Positions 45,644 to 56,871 of a stretch of DNA of 64,000 bases are shown in pieces. Below the pieces are notes generated by a model. That model was given only the letters and a program-made list of their open reading frames with translations. It was not told where the DNA came from and did not search any database. The stretch is from the NCBI GenBank assembly GCA_017506865.1, contig JAFCMP010000129.1, positions 62,001-126,000 on the forward strand, in the 5' to 3' direction. This DNA comes from Tribonema minus. Its lineage: Eukaryota > Sar > Xanthophyceae > Tribonematales > Tribonemataceae. Positions within the stretch are counted from its first letter, which is position 1; the number at the start of each line of letters is the position of its first letter. The position numbers and the translations under genes are program-made.

Positions 45644-48600
45644 TCATGCCTGCCCTTCTGCTCGTAGGATTGTGTTTCTTGCAACCGTGGACCCAACGTT
45701 CAGGGCCAGTACTAGGATGGGCAGCAGGAGCAGAAGCGGGACTGGAATGCCCGAAAGCTGCTCCAGCAGGCCTTTGACATCCTGCGACAGACAACAGTTT
45801 GAGCCAACTAGTTGGTCAGCCCCTGCCAACACTGCACTAGCTGATACATGTCTACATGCGCTGAAACCGTGCCCAAGACAGCGCAGCAGGTGTTGGTGGT
45901 GGCAGTTCGCGCTCGCTGGTGCGTGGTGTGCACCTTAATTACGGAGCGCGATTTGTTGTGTTTCTCGATGCGCTTTGACATCAGTTTGAAAGCAGCTGCA
46001 TGTACCGGCGCGTTTGCCGGCACTTTGCAGCACACATCGTTAAAGGAAGCCTGGATCGGATAGCTATGATGCTGCTTTGACACAATCAGCGAACATGTGT
46101 GATGGTGTGGTGTGCATTGCGAGAGTATGACATTCGTCATACTATGGCCAAGGACACAACTGTGATACTGTTTACTTGAAAGCAGCAAGCCTCGATAGAA
46201 TAATTGCTTAACATCATGCAAGTTTGTCAGCAACACGATGAGCGCACGCTATGCAATGTCATCAGCACCACGTGCTCACACAACATTGTTTCACAACCGG
46301 TGCCAGTACCGAGAAAGCTAGAGCATGAGGTCACAGCATACATAAACTAAAGTTTAAACTTTGATGCATGGTACAAGCCCCAAGACTCGCATTGCAGTGC
46401 AGGAAGCGATGGCAGTTGCCTGCGGAATCCCAGTGTAGCAACACTCAGCAAACTGCTGATGCAGCGCACCACTCTGATGTAGCAGCATGCTGACACCAAG
46501 CACTCCTGGCAACGCGGCAAACATGATTGCATGACGGCAACCGGAAGCATCAGCTGGCGCGTGCGCAGCACACGCACCGTGCCAGCGGCGTCCGCCACGA
46601 ACGGCAGCAGCGGAAGCCCCACGATCGCCGCCGCCGCCGTTGCGGTCGCCAGGAAGATGGGAGATCCGAAGAACAGCGCCGACGGCCACAGCGTGGACAG
46701 CGCCTCGCTGAGCGATACCTCTTCGAAGCCAGCGCTCAGGCACGCGTCAGCGAGCAGCCGCTGCTGCCGCAGCGACACCACGGCCCATCTGCGCAGAGGA
46801 TCGCGCGGTTTGCATCCGTGGAAAAAGCCCATGAATAAATTAATTACTTCTACAAAGAAATGCCCACAACTGATCAATATCATGTAGCACCAAGATCTGG
46901 GAAAAAAAGTTTGCGAGGGAATGCGGCTGGGGTCATATGGAGCTATGGATGGAACACGGAGAGTGCGTTGTTGATGTTTTGATGCGGGGAAAATGGGGAC
47001 ACCACGGCCCACCGGCGCAGAGGATGGACCGCGCCGTTTGCATCCGTGGGACTTCGTGAGCGCATGCTGCTGGGGTCAGGGTCATGTGGAAGTGTGCATG
47101 GAACGCCCGTATTTACGCACGGAGACTGAGTTGTCAATGTTAGGATGCGGGGGAAGGGGGGGGGTGTAGTGGCCTATACTGACCAGTACACGTCAAGTGC
47201 CTCGCTGCAACAATGCTTTATGGTAAGGCCGCGCTCAGTATCGAAAGTGAGTTGCCACTGCAGCTGCGGTTCTCTTACGGCTTGCCTACACACAAGAGCA
47301 CAGCAACAGTACCATCACAATTGACCTCCAGCATGGGGATTGCAATCTGCACGGAATGTTCATAGCACTCACACATCTATTGCAACAATGTGATGGCCAG
47401 CAAATTGCCGCCTGCCTCCCAGCTCATGTGAGCACATAAATATTGACTTAGCCGGTTTTAATCATCACCACTTTTGACAGTTTTGTCATCACTCGAGACG
47501 GTCTTGCATTCGTGAAGTTCACTGTAACCTAGCCTGGCTCTGTATGTGACTCTAAGACCAAAAGCCTTCCGCAGCAGCAGAGCAAGTGGAGTAGCAGCAG
47601 CAGTGACGGTATGCATTGAAAATGGCATGCATGCATGCAGCGCCGTCACAGCCAGAGCCGGAACTGGCAGCAGTAACACAAAACAAATCCCGCGTTAACC
47701 CTAACCCTAACCCTAATCCTAACCCTAAATCCCGCGTTAAGGCGACACCTGTACGCCAGCAACACGTATCTGCTCTTTGTAGCAAAAGACGCCACACACC
47801 AACTCACACGCTATTTTGACGCGGCACGACCGTCAGGATCGATGTGACGAGCTGCTGGTAGACGGCGTCATAGTCACCGCCGTCGCCGCCGAGGACTGCG
47901 CACTGTTTCAGCTCAAAGTCCTGCGGACAGAAAAGAAGTTGCAACAGGTCAGGGAGTGGCAACATTAGAAAGGTCCATTGATGTTGCTTTTTGATGAGCT
48001 TGACGATCTGAAATTGATCCAGAATTGCATGCGCGGAGGGTGCCTAGTCGCACTGCGCACTGGTGATTTTCAAAGCTGCAGAGCCAATTAACAGTAAATG
48101 GCCAGAGTGCACTTATCATGATGACCGAGGCACAGTACACATCACTGGTGTGCACCGCTCAGGTCAGACCATCACAAACAAAGAGACATCGAAAACTTGT
48201 ACAGCATCCCTACTACTGATTCATGCGCATCTCTCGCCCGTGTGTGTGTTGAGTCTGATGCTGTGCCCCACAAGCAAGATTATGGGTTGGTTGGCGTGAT
48301 CCGCTGACGGCGTACACTGAAATCTGCAGGGAGCGGCTCCGTGTGAAGTTGCCACACCAACAGATAAAGCAAAAGCGCCGCCGCCACCACCAGCTGCAAG
48401 CAAAAGGCGTACGTGGCGGCCTTGCCTCGAGCAGTGAGGATCATGCTTGAAATTCTGGTACTAGCGGATCAGTATGGTAGGTGGGATCCCCGTGATTGTA
48501 GGTGCCGGCTTATTGCTCTGCTCACCTTTTGCAAGTAGAGATAGCCGCTTCCGATCCTTGCCAGCTGTGCCATCCCCACTGCTCGTCCACCTTTCTCCTT

Positions 48601-48939
48601 GTCTTCGGCGAGTAAAATACATGGCGACGGCTGCAGCAATCCAAGGGCATTCCCCTTGACAGCTGATGTTGTGCCGATGAGATCCAAAAACTCAGTCACG
48701 AAAGAAGCGCTTCTAGTATCTGTCAACGTTCTTCGCACCGTAATGCCTGGTGGATTCGACGCTGCTGTGCGTCTGCCTACAGCCCCTCGCATCGACAAAG
48801 CTGTGGGTCTGACGGGTCCTGCTGCATGCCAGGCACTGCATGGTTGCAGGCAATACGAAACCTGCAACAGTGCGGCTACGGTAGCTGTACGCATCAGCAA
48901 CGCGAATGAAAAAACTAGAAGTTCAACTTTCACACCCAA
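45644..48939 (-). CDS. Multi-pass membrane protein with possible bipartite plastid leader, family not recognised
   Basis: Exons 48526-48939, 48316-48393, 47808-47920, about 46530-46788 and 45644-45781 join; the first three junctions are phase-consistent. Roughly 330 residues. Residues 1-36 look like an ER signal peptide (LLVFSFALLMRTATVAALL ... CSA). A Ser/Ala/Arg-rich, acid-poor stretch follows, like a transit peptide, the arrangement used for complex plastids. Next are a soluble block (FVTEFLDLIG ... CILLAED), a helix (LVVAAALLLYLLVWQL), a soluble loop (FELKQCAVLGG), a long hydrophobic region (ALFFGSPIFLATATAAAAIV) and a C-terminal helix (IPVPLLLLLPILVLALNV) before a short basic tail. No catalytic motif is recognised. 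Plastid location is inference. The donor of exon 4 is unsettled (two phase-0 choices). Confidence 0.6.
46780..47160 (-). repeat. Tandem duplication spanning the acceptor of the fourth exon of the membrane-protein gene
   Basis: The true acceptor and exon edge (plus-strand CACGGCCCATCTGCGCAGAG, 46778-46797) recur at 47003-47022 as CACGGCCCACCGGCGCAGAG. About 170 bp of adjacent intron recurs too (GTTTGCATCCGTGG...GGTCATNTGGA...GATGCGGGG). On the minus strand the copy lies upstream of the exon. Confidence 0.85.
47696..47729 (+). repeat. Interstitial telomere-like array
   Basis: TTAACCCTAACCCTAACCCT and further variants. It is bounded on both sides by CCCGCGTTAA, so it looks inserted or expanded within that word. 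It lies in an intron. Confidence 0.85.
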
Positions 48940-49356
48940 ACTTCAATTTCACCGAAGAATAAAAAAGAAGGGGGGGGGGGTGGGAGTTCTTGTTGTTGTC
49001 TAGGGAAAAAAAGCATGGCGTGCTATGTTTGCAGACCACCAACATGCATGGCCCACAGTCATGGCCGCCCTACTGTTGCACAGAGCATGGACCGGTCCAT
49101 GCATCCACCGATCCCTGAGTTGGGTCGCTGCAATACGCATCAATCCAGCACACGGACGGTGTACATGTGCACGGCGTTGATGAGCGACGGCAGCTTCTGC
49201 TGAGCACTGACAGGCACAAAAGCGCGCAGTAACGTTTGCCACATGCAAACCACAAAGAGAAAGAGGCAAGACATTTCAAGACCATAGCAGGTTTGGTTCA
49301 GACGCTGCCGATGGTCATGGTCATCACAACTGTGCAGTGCGCATTAACGGCCGCTC
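48940..49356. other. Spacer between two minus-strand genes
   Basis: About 420 bp holding a G10 run and an ACTTCAA motif near 48925-48985. The promoter of the membrane-protein gene and the 3' end of the dioxygenase must lie here. No gene seen. Confidence 0.4.
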
Positions 49357-50208
49357 TCAACGCGGCACCGTGCACGGCACCGCAAACGACAGCGGCGACC
49401 CCCCCGCCATGATGGGCGCCGCGCTGTACTGCGCGTAGAACGCGCGCCGCGCGCGCCGCGTCACATTCGGCCCGCTGCAGTGCCACAGATCCGACGTGAA
49501 GGCCACGGCGTCGCCCGCCCTTACGGGCAGCGCCACCGCCTCCGCGTCCGCCGCCGCGCCGTCCTGCTCCGGCGCCGCGTGAGCGCTGCTGCTCGCGGGC
49601 AGTACGACCAGGCAGCCGTTATCCGCAGCGGCATCATCGAGCGCCACCCATACGGAGTAGTAGTGGAGGGCGGGGGCTTGGTGAGGTGCGGTAGCGAGCA
49701 CCATGGCGAGCTGCTCGTCGGCGTCGCGGTGCCACCTGAAGTTGACGGCGCTGCGCGGCGGCTTGCAGATGTACTGCTCGTTGAAGAGGACGAGCTGCCG
49801 CTGCTGCGGCGCTGGTGCCTCGCGTGCAGCGGCGGCAGCGGGTGGCGCCTGATCATGATGCTGCTGCTGTGTGAGGCTCAGAAGCAACTCCGGCAGCTGC
49901 CGAAACAGCACGTCGGCGACCAAGCTCTTGTGCTCCCTGCCGAAGTCGACTCCACACCTAGACCACCTCAGATCCTGGTACTTGCTGGCGTTGACGCGCG
50001 CTGAGTGCGTATCTGGCAGGTCACACTCTGAAAAGAAGTCCAGAGCGCAGCTGCACGCTTCAAACTCTTCTGGTCTGTGCAAGGTGCTGAACAGGGTATC
50101 GCTTTCAAGCCTGAGAGCTGCCAGTGCAGCCTCATTGAGGACTGCTGGTATCACGACGTACCCTTGCTGCTCCAGGCTGGCACCCCTCTGCTGCAGCTGC
50201 TCCTGCAT
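49357..50208 (-). CDS. Phytanoyl-CoA dioxygenase (PhyH) family Fe(II)/2-oxoglutarate oxygenase, intronless
   Basis: A single open frame of 283 residues. The N-terminus (GASLEQQGYVVIPAVLNEAA) is the usual start of the PhyH fold. The iron ligands are His160 and Asp162 (FRWHRDAD) and His243 (DLWHCSGPN). Arg251 or Arg254 is the likely 2-oxoglutarate binder. YYSVWVALDDAAADNGCLVV between them is the typical 'WxALDD.....GCL' core. It would hydroxylate a small molecule or lipid; the substrate is unknown. A Gln/Ala-rich insert (113-138) is low complexity. It is the only intronless gene here and is strongly GC-rich, compatible with retroposition or transfer. No targeting signal is seen. Divergent from the CLAMP gene. 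Confidence 0.85.
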   Translation of the reverse strand: MQEQLQQRGASLEQQGYVVIPAVLNEAALAALRLESDTLFSTLHRPEEFEACSCALDFFSECDLPDTHSARVNASKYQDLRWSRCGVDFGREHKSLVADVLFRQLPELLLSLTQQQHHDQAPPAAAAAREAPAPQQRQLVLFNEQYICKPPRSAVNFRWHRDADEQLAMVLATAPHQAPALHYYSVWVALDDAAADNGCLVVLPASSSAHAAPEQDGAAADAEAVALPVRAGDAVAFTSDLWHCSGPNVTRRARRAFYAQYSAAPIMAGGSPLSFAVPCTVPR

Positions 50209-50664
50209 GTTTGCATTTCAGGCCTGCAGGGCGGTACAGGCTACAAGTGGCTCGATGCAATCAAGCGGCAGAGGCTCACGAAGATCACCAGGGGCGCGCG
50301 AGGATGAAAAACGGTGAACTTTAACTTCTCCGAATCTTGTTCTTGTCGTTCGACACCCTGTGCACGAGTGCGTGGCCAAGCGGGATGGGCGGTTTACATC
50401 GGCACCGACAGTGACCACTAAAGAAGTCTCTGCAGCCCGTGCAGTCGCGAGTTGCCTTCACACAGTGAACTGCCGATCGAAGGTGAACTGCCGCTGCCTT
50501 AGCAATCGAAATGCTGCGATGACCATGATGTCGGTGTCTGCAAGTCGTTACCACAGTGCGAACAAGCAGAATTTGTACATGCAATGCAAAGCTTGTGTGA
50601 GCTCTGTGTTGAAATATATCAGGTTTGCCCTTCTATGCTGGTGCTGACTTGCACGTGCACAGAT
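50209..50664. promoter_or_regulatory. Candidate bidirectional promoter between dioxygenase and CLAMP gene
   Basis: 456 bp between divergent start codons. Contains a duplicated 'gtgaactgccg' word (50466, 50483). No TATA box. An earlier in-frame Met at 50584 is possible for the CLAMP gene. Confidence 0.35.
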
Positions 50665-53600
50665 ATGGAGCCTGATGCATTGGAATGGAGAGTACCGACA
50701 ACGGAGCAGCTGGCAGAGGTAGCGGATGTGGAATCGGATGCGGACCGAATAGCTGCATTAGCAAAAGCGCTGGGAGTGGTATATCCAGGCAAGTGAACAC
50801 CGCGTGCAAACGCGGTGACCCTCATCGATTGGTGCACACATGGTGTCACTATAGGTACACCGATGATGCGAGCGACGCAGCATAGAAATACGCACGCGGG
50901 AAGCACCCAGTACGCATGTGCAACCGTCCGTGAGTATACTTGAAGCATCATTCAGACTATTGCAGGGGTACGTAACGTATGGTTTGCCTCTACATAAGAT
51001 GAAGCTACTCCAGCCTTCCTATGGCGGTATTAGACGACTGGACACACTGCATGACGTGCGCCGTGCAAGGTGCCGCCTGCCACGCCGCGTGCATGCAGCC
51101 ATAGCCGCCGCATTGCAACCATGGCAAGTTGTGCGTGGCCCTGCACGCTCTGCATGCGCGCTTCAATGCTTGTCGTATGGCGCTGCAGCGAGGCTCAGCC
51201 GTGGGGCACAGCTTCTGCAGATATGCTGTTTGTACCAGTGGATCTTGTACTCGTACTTCACCGCGCTTTGGTGCGCAGCAGTATGCCTGCCACCAGCATC
51301 ACGCACTAGATCAATAGACCAAACAAAAATTACCCATGTTCTGTATGGCGGAGCCTGCTGCCCGCCGAAGGGCACATCAGCGCGCCATGCACTGAGGTGA
51401 AGGATCAAATTCGGCTCACGAGCCCTCATGAGCCCTCTAGACATCTGCCAACGCCTTAATCGCACGGTACGCAGCCCAGCGGAGGACACAGGACACGGCG
51501 CAATGCGTCAGTGACGCACTCTCCATCCACGCACCCACATTGGTGCCCTCCTCTTCTCCGTTGCACGATCCACTTCAGCAGGTGTGGGCGGTCTGCGCAG
51601 TTCGTGCAGAGCGGGTGGCACAAGACTTGCGTGCCGCTGCACTGTCGGTAGGCAGCCACCAGCGGCAGCTAACAGCACTGCTGTGCGCTTTGTACCTCGG
51701 CGTTTCCCTGCACGACCCCGCTCCCTGCTGCGATCAAGTCAGTGCCGTCGCGTTAGAATCAGCTGATGGCGTCCTGCTGCTGCTTCTGCTACCTGTCATG
51801 TGTGCAGCCATTTGCGTCTATGCTGAGCACTGGTGTGCGCCTGCATGGTGCCCCGGGACCTCCAATGACATACTTCGAAATAACTGATCGCTGCTATCGT
51901 GGCATGGCTCTGCAACGTGCTGCCCTCTGCCGCAGGCGCCGACGGGCGCACCGCCATACACGTGGAGTTCCTGTTCACGAACATGGCGTATGCGGTGGAG
52001 GCGGGCTTCTCCAGCCAGCAAACGCACGAGTTCTTGAGGTAACCCCGCTGCTGCTGCTCTGTTTCATCCCCGAGAATCTGTTTGCCGAGAAGGCAAAGCT
52101 TCTGACATGACATCACGTGCTGGTGTGCTGCTGGCAGTCCTGTTGGGATCTGAATGTTGGCTGTGGCAGTGTTTTTGGCAGGGGCTCGTGTGGGAGCTGC
52201 AGTTGCTTGTGTGAAGAAGTTGTACAGGCATTGAGCTTTGCATAGGGGCCTCATCTGTGTCACAAGTGTGTGCTGCGCATTAAAAGCTGAGGCCGCAGTC
52301 ATGAGCCAAGCGCCAATTTGGATGGTGTTAAAGATGATAAACACCTCAATAAATGTAAACAACACTACCATCTTTTAGCATAAAAAGCAACAACCAACAA
52401 GAACTAGACCTGCTGGGACACTCGTCCTCTGTGTCGCTACTGGCTCTGGGCTGTCGCCGCATGATTCAAATTGCAGCAGCCGCGTTACGCAGAGATGCTG
52501 GAATGCGCACACGCTCCAGGCCTTGACCAGCAAATATATGGAGGCGCATTGAGCACTGGTGCATCGACGGCAATGACTCAATGGCCTAACAGCACAGTGA
52601 CGCGTCCACTCGTAGCCTTAGAGAATAATTCACCGCATGCTCAAGGAGCTTCAAGACATGCATTTCCAGCCTCTTTGAACCCTGGCCCTAACCCTTTGGT
52701 GGTAATGGGGGGGGGGGCGCACAGAGTGTGCGTGCAGCAGCAGGCTGAGAGTTTAGGACTGAAGCAAGGGTTAGCGTCAGTGCTAGGGCTGACTTGAAAG
52801 TTATCTGAGGCGGCGAGGCAGTAGAGCATCAACGGCTGTGGTCACTGTACGCCCAGGGGTGGAGGGTTAGGGGTAAACAGGCGTCCAACCCCAATTATTC
52901 TTTGAAGGTGACAATGCGCTGCTTTCACGCCGTTTCACATTCGCGGTCATTGCACGCCCAGGGGTAGGGTTAGGGGTGAAATAACGACCAACCCTGATTA
53001 TTTATGAACGCGACAATGCGCTCACACGCTGTTTCGCATTCCTCGCCCCCGCGCCCGCGCAGCATGACGGAGAACGTTCTTCAGGGAAGCATCCTGGCGC
53101 CGCTCTCCGAGGGCGCCCCGTGCCTCTCCCAGCACGACAGCTTTGCGCTGTTCAAGCGGGAGGTGCTCTCGCGGAGCACCGACGCGGCGGGCGGCCCCGG
53201 CGCCTTCGAGATGTCTGCCATTGCACAGGTGCGGAGCACACTTTTTTGCGCATTGAAGAACTGCGCTGCGCTGCGCGCGGCCTTCGGCACCTTTGAGACG
53301 TTGCGCCATTGCACAGGTACGGACCGTGTTATTTGCGCATTGCAGACTGCGACTGCTTTTCGCGAAGGGCCTTGACCGTGCCGCCTCCAATACCCCCGAG
53401 CGCGTTCCTTGTGCCTTGAAGAAGAAGCACTGCGCTGTGTCTCGCGGGCGTGTCTCGGTTCGAGCCAGTTAGTTGACCCGACTGTGTCAGCGCAAGTATA
53501 TACATAGCGGTGTGGTCACGCGCATCGTACGCAGCCGGGATGAGTACGAACGAGAATTCCCTAGAGTAGGTGCAAATAGCCTCTACGGTCGTTGTAGCCG

Positions 53601-55748
53601 TGCTGCCTCCAGCACCCCGTCTGTGTGCACTGCTCTCTGCCTTCGCGCCTTTGGCATGTCCACCATCGCACAGTTACGGCGCGTGCTTGTTGCGAGTTAG
53701 ATTCGGTGTAGCGGTCTTCGGCACCCTGGCTGCCCCCATCAGCAGCTCAGCACTGCTCAATCCTGCTGCGCACTGGGAGTTGCAGGAGAGAGGGAGGGAT
53801 TGTTCAAATTTTTCAAAAAAATGATGCTTCAAGTATCATTGAGAAGTTGAGGGGAATACTCAAACACAAGTTTGATAAGCGGGATTGATATTGTTCCAAT
53901 TCTATATAATTTTGAAATTTCCCTATTAGTTGTTGGTGTCTTGGAGCACTGACGCTGAGGACAGCCCGCCGCAGTGACACGCCAGCGCTTGTGCAGGTGT
54001 ACATGTGCACACCCGGGCGTCTTTGACACTTCCCACGTTGCATCGCATTGCTCCGTGGCAAAGCCATTGGCGTTTGATAGTACTGATCCGACCAGCGCGC
54101 TGCCTCCCTCTCTTTCTGTGGGAGCAGATGACGGACTTTGTGGCGCGGTCGTTCTACAGGTACTACCGGGCGTACGCGCTGACATTTGCGCACGTGCAGC
54201 CCGTGAAGACCGCGCAGCGCCTGCTTCAGGTGCGTGCACCCGCTGTGCTGTACATCAACACCACAACTTCAACTTCAACTCATTCAGGGAGCTGCCATGA
54301 CACCGCAGCCACCGTTAGAGACTCGGCAGTTCTAGGGTCCATAAACCGGCAGTAATACTCCAAAACTGAGCGAAGACACAACTTTAACTGCTCAGGGAGC
54401 TGCAATGACAATGCAGCCACTGTTAGAAACTCGTCAATTGTGCAGCAGAACCGGGCGTATTCAGCAGATAAGGTTGCGTTAGGGTTGGGGTAGACCTTGC
54501 AGCTGCCTACTGAGGTTTTGATGCTTTGGTATTGCGAACCGGGATGCCTATACATTGCATCTCACAAGCACTTCATATTGCGAGAATGTAAGCGACAAGA
54601 AGCATGCCCTGATATATGCCGCATTGCTGCATGCGTGTCCTGAGTGACACAGCGCCACAGCACGCTCTTGTGTGCTTGCTGGAGTCTTGCTTGCAAGACT
54701 GTTAGCAGGGGCCCAGATATTAGCCCTGAAGCCTCATCAGAATGCCAAGTAGTAGGGTATGTCCTACCGATGCCGGCTGTGGGGACATCCCACTTGTCTT
54801 ACCGAGCCGACCCATTCAGGATTGTCGCATGTACGCTATCACATCCTGCTTGCACTCTTTGCAGAATGGCCTCTGTTGTAGAATGGCATCCGTTGACGGA
54901 CAGACAGCACACGAGAATTGGGGGCAGTGCATTCGTGCATACTCTCACTCATCAGAGCGTCGCTTGCATGTACTTTTCATTAGTTCTTGCTCAGGGCGCG
55001 AAAAAGCCCAGATGAATGGCATCTAACTTGAAGCTTGCTGTACAAAATCTACATGTCGTGTGACAGTCTGAAAGTGTCTCAACGACAACCACTCAAACGC
55101 CGCCGTCGCCAAATGGCATCTGTACTTCTTTGATTTTTTGGGTAGGGCGCGAAACAGCCCTCTTTTCGTAATTTGCGCATGCACTCAACGCAGTCCTCCT
55201 TCTCCGAAGGCGAGACTCGATCGCAAACGGGCTTCCCCTCGCTCCACTCTACCACCAACTCGCCACATTCAAGCTGTATGTATGTCGGAGCGAATCATAC
55301 CCTGCTTGCGGTTCCTCGATGGACGGCTGCTCGAATTGAATCGCAAACGAGGGCAGGCCGGCCAAGTACTCAAACTTTACCGAGAGCTGTGCTTCACAGA
55401 CACAAATCCAACTGGTCATGTACTCTCACTGCTTCATGCACGCTGTCCATTGCAGGAGTCCCCAGCGTGCTTGATTATCTGCCGGTACATCAGGAGTAGA
55501 AATGTAGCACGATGTAGCACGATATGTTGACTGCTGCCGCATTGTGACGCGCATTCTTTCCGTCACTGGTCTCACGCCCTGTGCTTACACTGTTCACATC
55601 AGATCGCGCGGCTTGGGGATACCTGCACGCACTCATGCTGTTGAATGCTGAACCTTTGCTGCGTCCCCAGGTGGAGCTACCCCTCACCTTTCCCCCGCTG
55701 TCGGACGCGACGCAGGTCCCCTTCGTGCCGCCTCCAGACGACCGATAG
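50665..55748 (+). CDS. Flagellar C1a-32/CLAMP-domain protein (CFAP119/CABCOCO1-like), seven exons
   Basis: Exons 50665-50778, 50966-51026, 51582-51737, 51936-52038, 53063-53228, 54128-54229 and 55671-55748. The last four show the CLAMP (C1a-32) pattern: VEFLFTNMAYAVEAGFS, then DSFALFKREVLSRST, then AIAQMTDFVARSFYRYYRAY with FAHVQP, ending in ELPLTFPPLSDATQVPF. Family members sit in the C1a projection of the axonemal central pair, so a motile 9+2 flagellum is implied. Exons 4-7 join cleanly in phase. The exon 3 frame with helical Leu/Ala-rich sequence (ERVAQDLRAAALSVG) is out of phase with exons 2 and 4. An Arg-rich alternative frame would fit the phases, so exon 3 is unsettled. The first donor could be GTATAT (in phase) or GCAAGT ten bases on. 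The protein would be about 260 residues. Confidence 0.72.
52842..53048 (+). repeat. Tandem duplication with TTAGGG-like core before CLAMP exon 5
   Basis: A block of about 105 bp (GTCA...ACGCCCAGGGGT...GGGTTAGGGGT...CAACCC...GACAATGCGCT...TTTC(A/G)CATTC) is present twice, ending just before the exon acceptor at 53062. Confidence 0.85.
53275..53695 (+). repeat. Two decayed copies of the CLAMP exon 5 donor edge
   Basis: The exon end GCGCCTTCGAGATGTCTGCC-ATTGCACAG|GTGCGG recurs at about 53281-53322 (ending GCACAG|GTACGG) and 53641-53685 (ending GCACAG|TTACGG, donor lost). Confidence 0.7.
54969..55145 (-). repeat. Dispersed copy of the hairpin-bearing repeat
   Basis: Contains GCTCAGGGCGCGAAAAAGCC, CTACATGTCGTGTGACAGTC and CAACGACAACCACTCAAACG, matching the 9731-10140 array. 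A second hairpin core (GGGCGCGAAACAGCCC) follows at 55145-55160. Confidence 0.85.
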
Positions 55749-56871
55749 CGTCGCGCTTTTGGGGTGCTCACAAGCACCAGTCAATAAACGAATACTTGTT
55801 TACAAGTATGAGCACGGACGGCTGCTTTCCGGGAACATGAGCCACATGCTTTGCCCCAAGGAGCTGCATCGTACATAGCTGCTTGGTGTGCTCGCATGCG
55901 ATTTAGAAATTGAGCCTTGCTATCTATCTCCAGCTTGTGAATCTCACACTTGCACATTAACATGCATGTACTTGGAATCAGCTACTTGCCGTTGCGTCAG
56001 ACAGAAAGCCCCCAAGGCTGCTGGTGCACAGTCACATGCGGGCCGCTTCACTCATAGCCTACACACCACAGCCGGGACGATTCAAAGCCAGTTGTGAAGG
56101 CCCTTGCATGTGTGCCTTGTGTGACGTGTATCCCTGATATGATGTACTTGGCAGCATCTCGCATGTTGTGCACTCAGCATATGGTGGAAGGACAGTCACA
56201 GGAAAGATCACAATGCCATGGCTGGTCGCATGTGCAGTGCCCTTGGGCGCATTGAATTAAGCCTGCGTGGCTAGTTCCCGCGTGCTCCAAGCTGGTAGAG
56301 AAACATGGGCACAACATGCGCTGCGCAATCCACCTGCCAGTGGGAAATCCACCAAGACATGGCGTAGCCTGCTTCATCTTGTGCCCATCAACTTGAACTT
56401 GTTGTATCCAGCCGACATATACCCCCGCCACCACCCTTGCTGGTGCTTCCGTAGATCACGAATGGTAGTTTAGCAAGTCACTGGTGGGTGACCGCCCCTT
56501 CACCCCCATCGCGCACCTCCTTCTTCAGCAACGCCTGCCCGATCGATCCATGACACTGTGATCTCCGCAAGCGTCACGCATGTGCAGCGGAATGCCGGCC
56601 AAGCCAGCAGCCACAGTACACGTCACAAGTAAACCAAAACCGTAGGGCCCCCCATTTTCTCTGCCTTTCCGCACAATTCGCCCCTTGCCAAGCTTCCAGG
56701 GTGGCGTCCTTACGAATTGGTTGCCGTGGCAAGTGTGTCTGTGATGAGGCCCCTCAACTGCTAGAAAGTATAGGGGATTTGTGGAACTCCGCTAACTTAC
56801 AACTGAGGATTTGTACACCCCCCCTCCCCCCCCCCCTGCGCCCCGCCCCCGGCCGCTGCGATAACATGCGT
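55749..56871. other. Convergent intergenic region, no gene recognised
   Basis: Between the CLAMP and RGS gene ends. C-run at 56818-56836. Open frames lack domains or plausible exon borders. Confidence 0.5.

Noticed and set aside
46527..46887. Plus-strand frames over the membrane-protein exon
   Set aside because: Basic, low-complexity shadows; the minus strand has phase-matched exons and helices.
53440..53475. Possible tRNA B-box (GGTTCGAGCC)
   Set aside because: No A-box at a suitable distance and no cloverleaf could be drawn.
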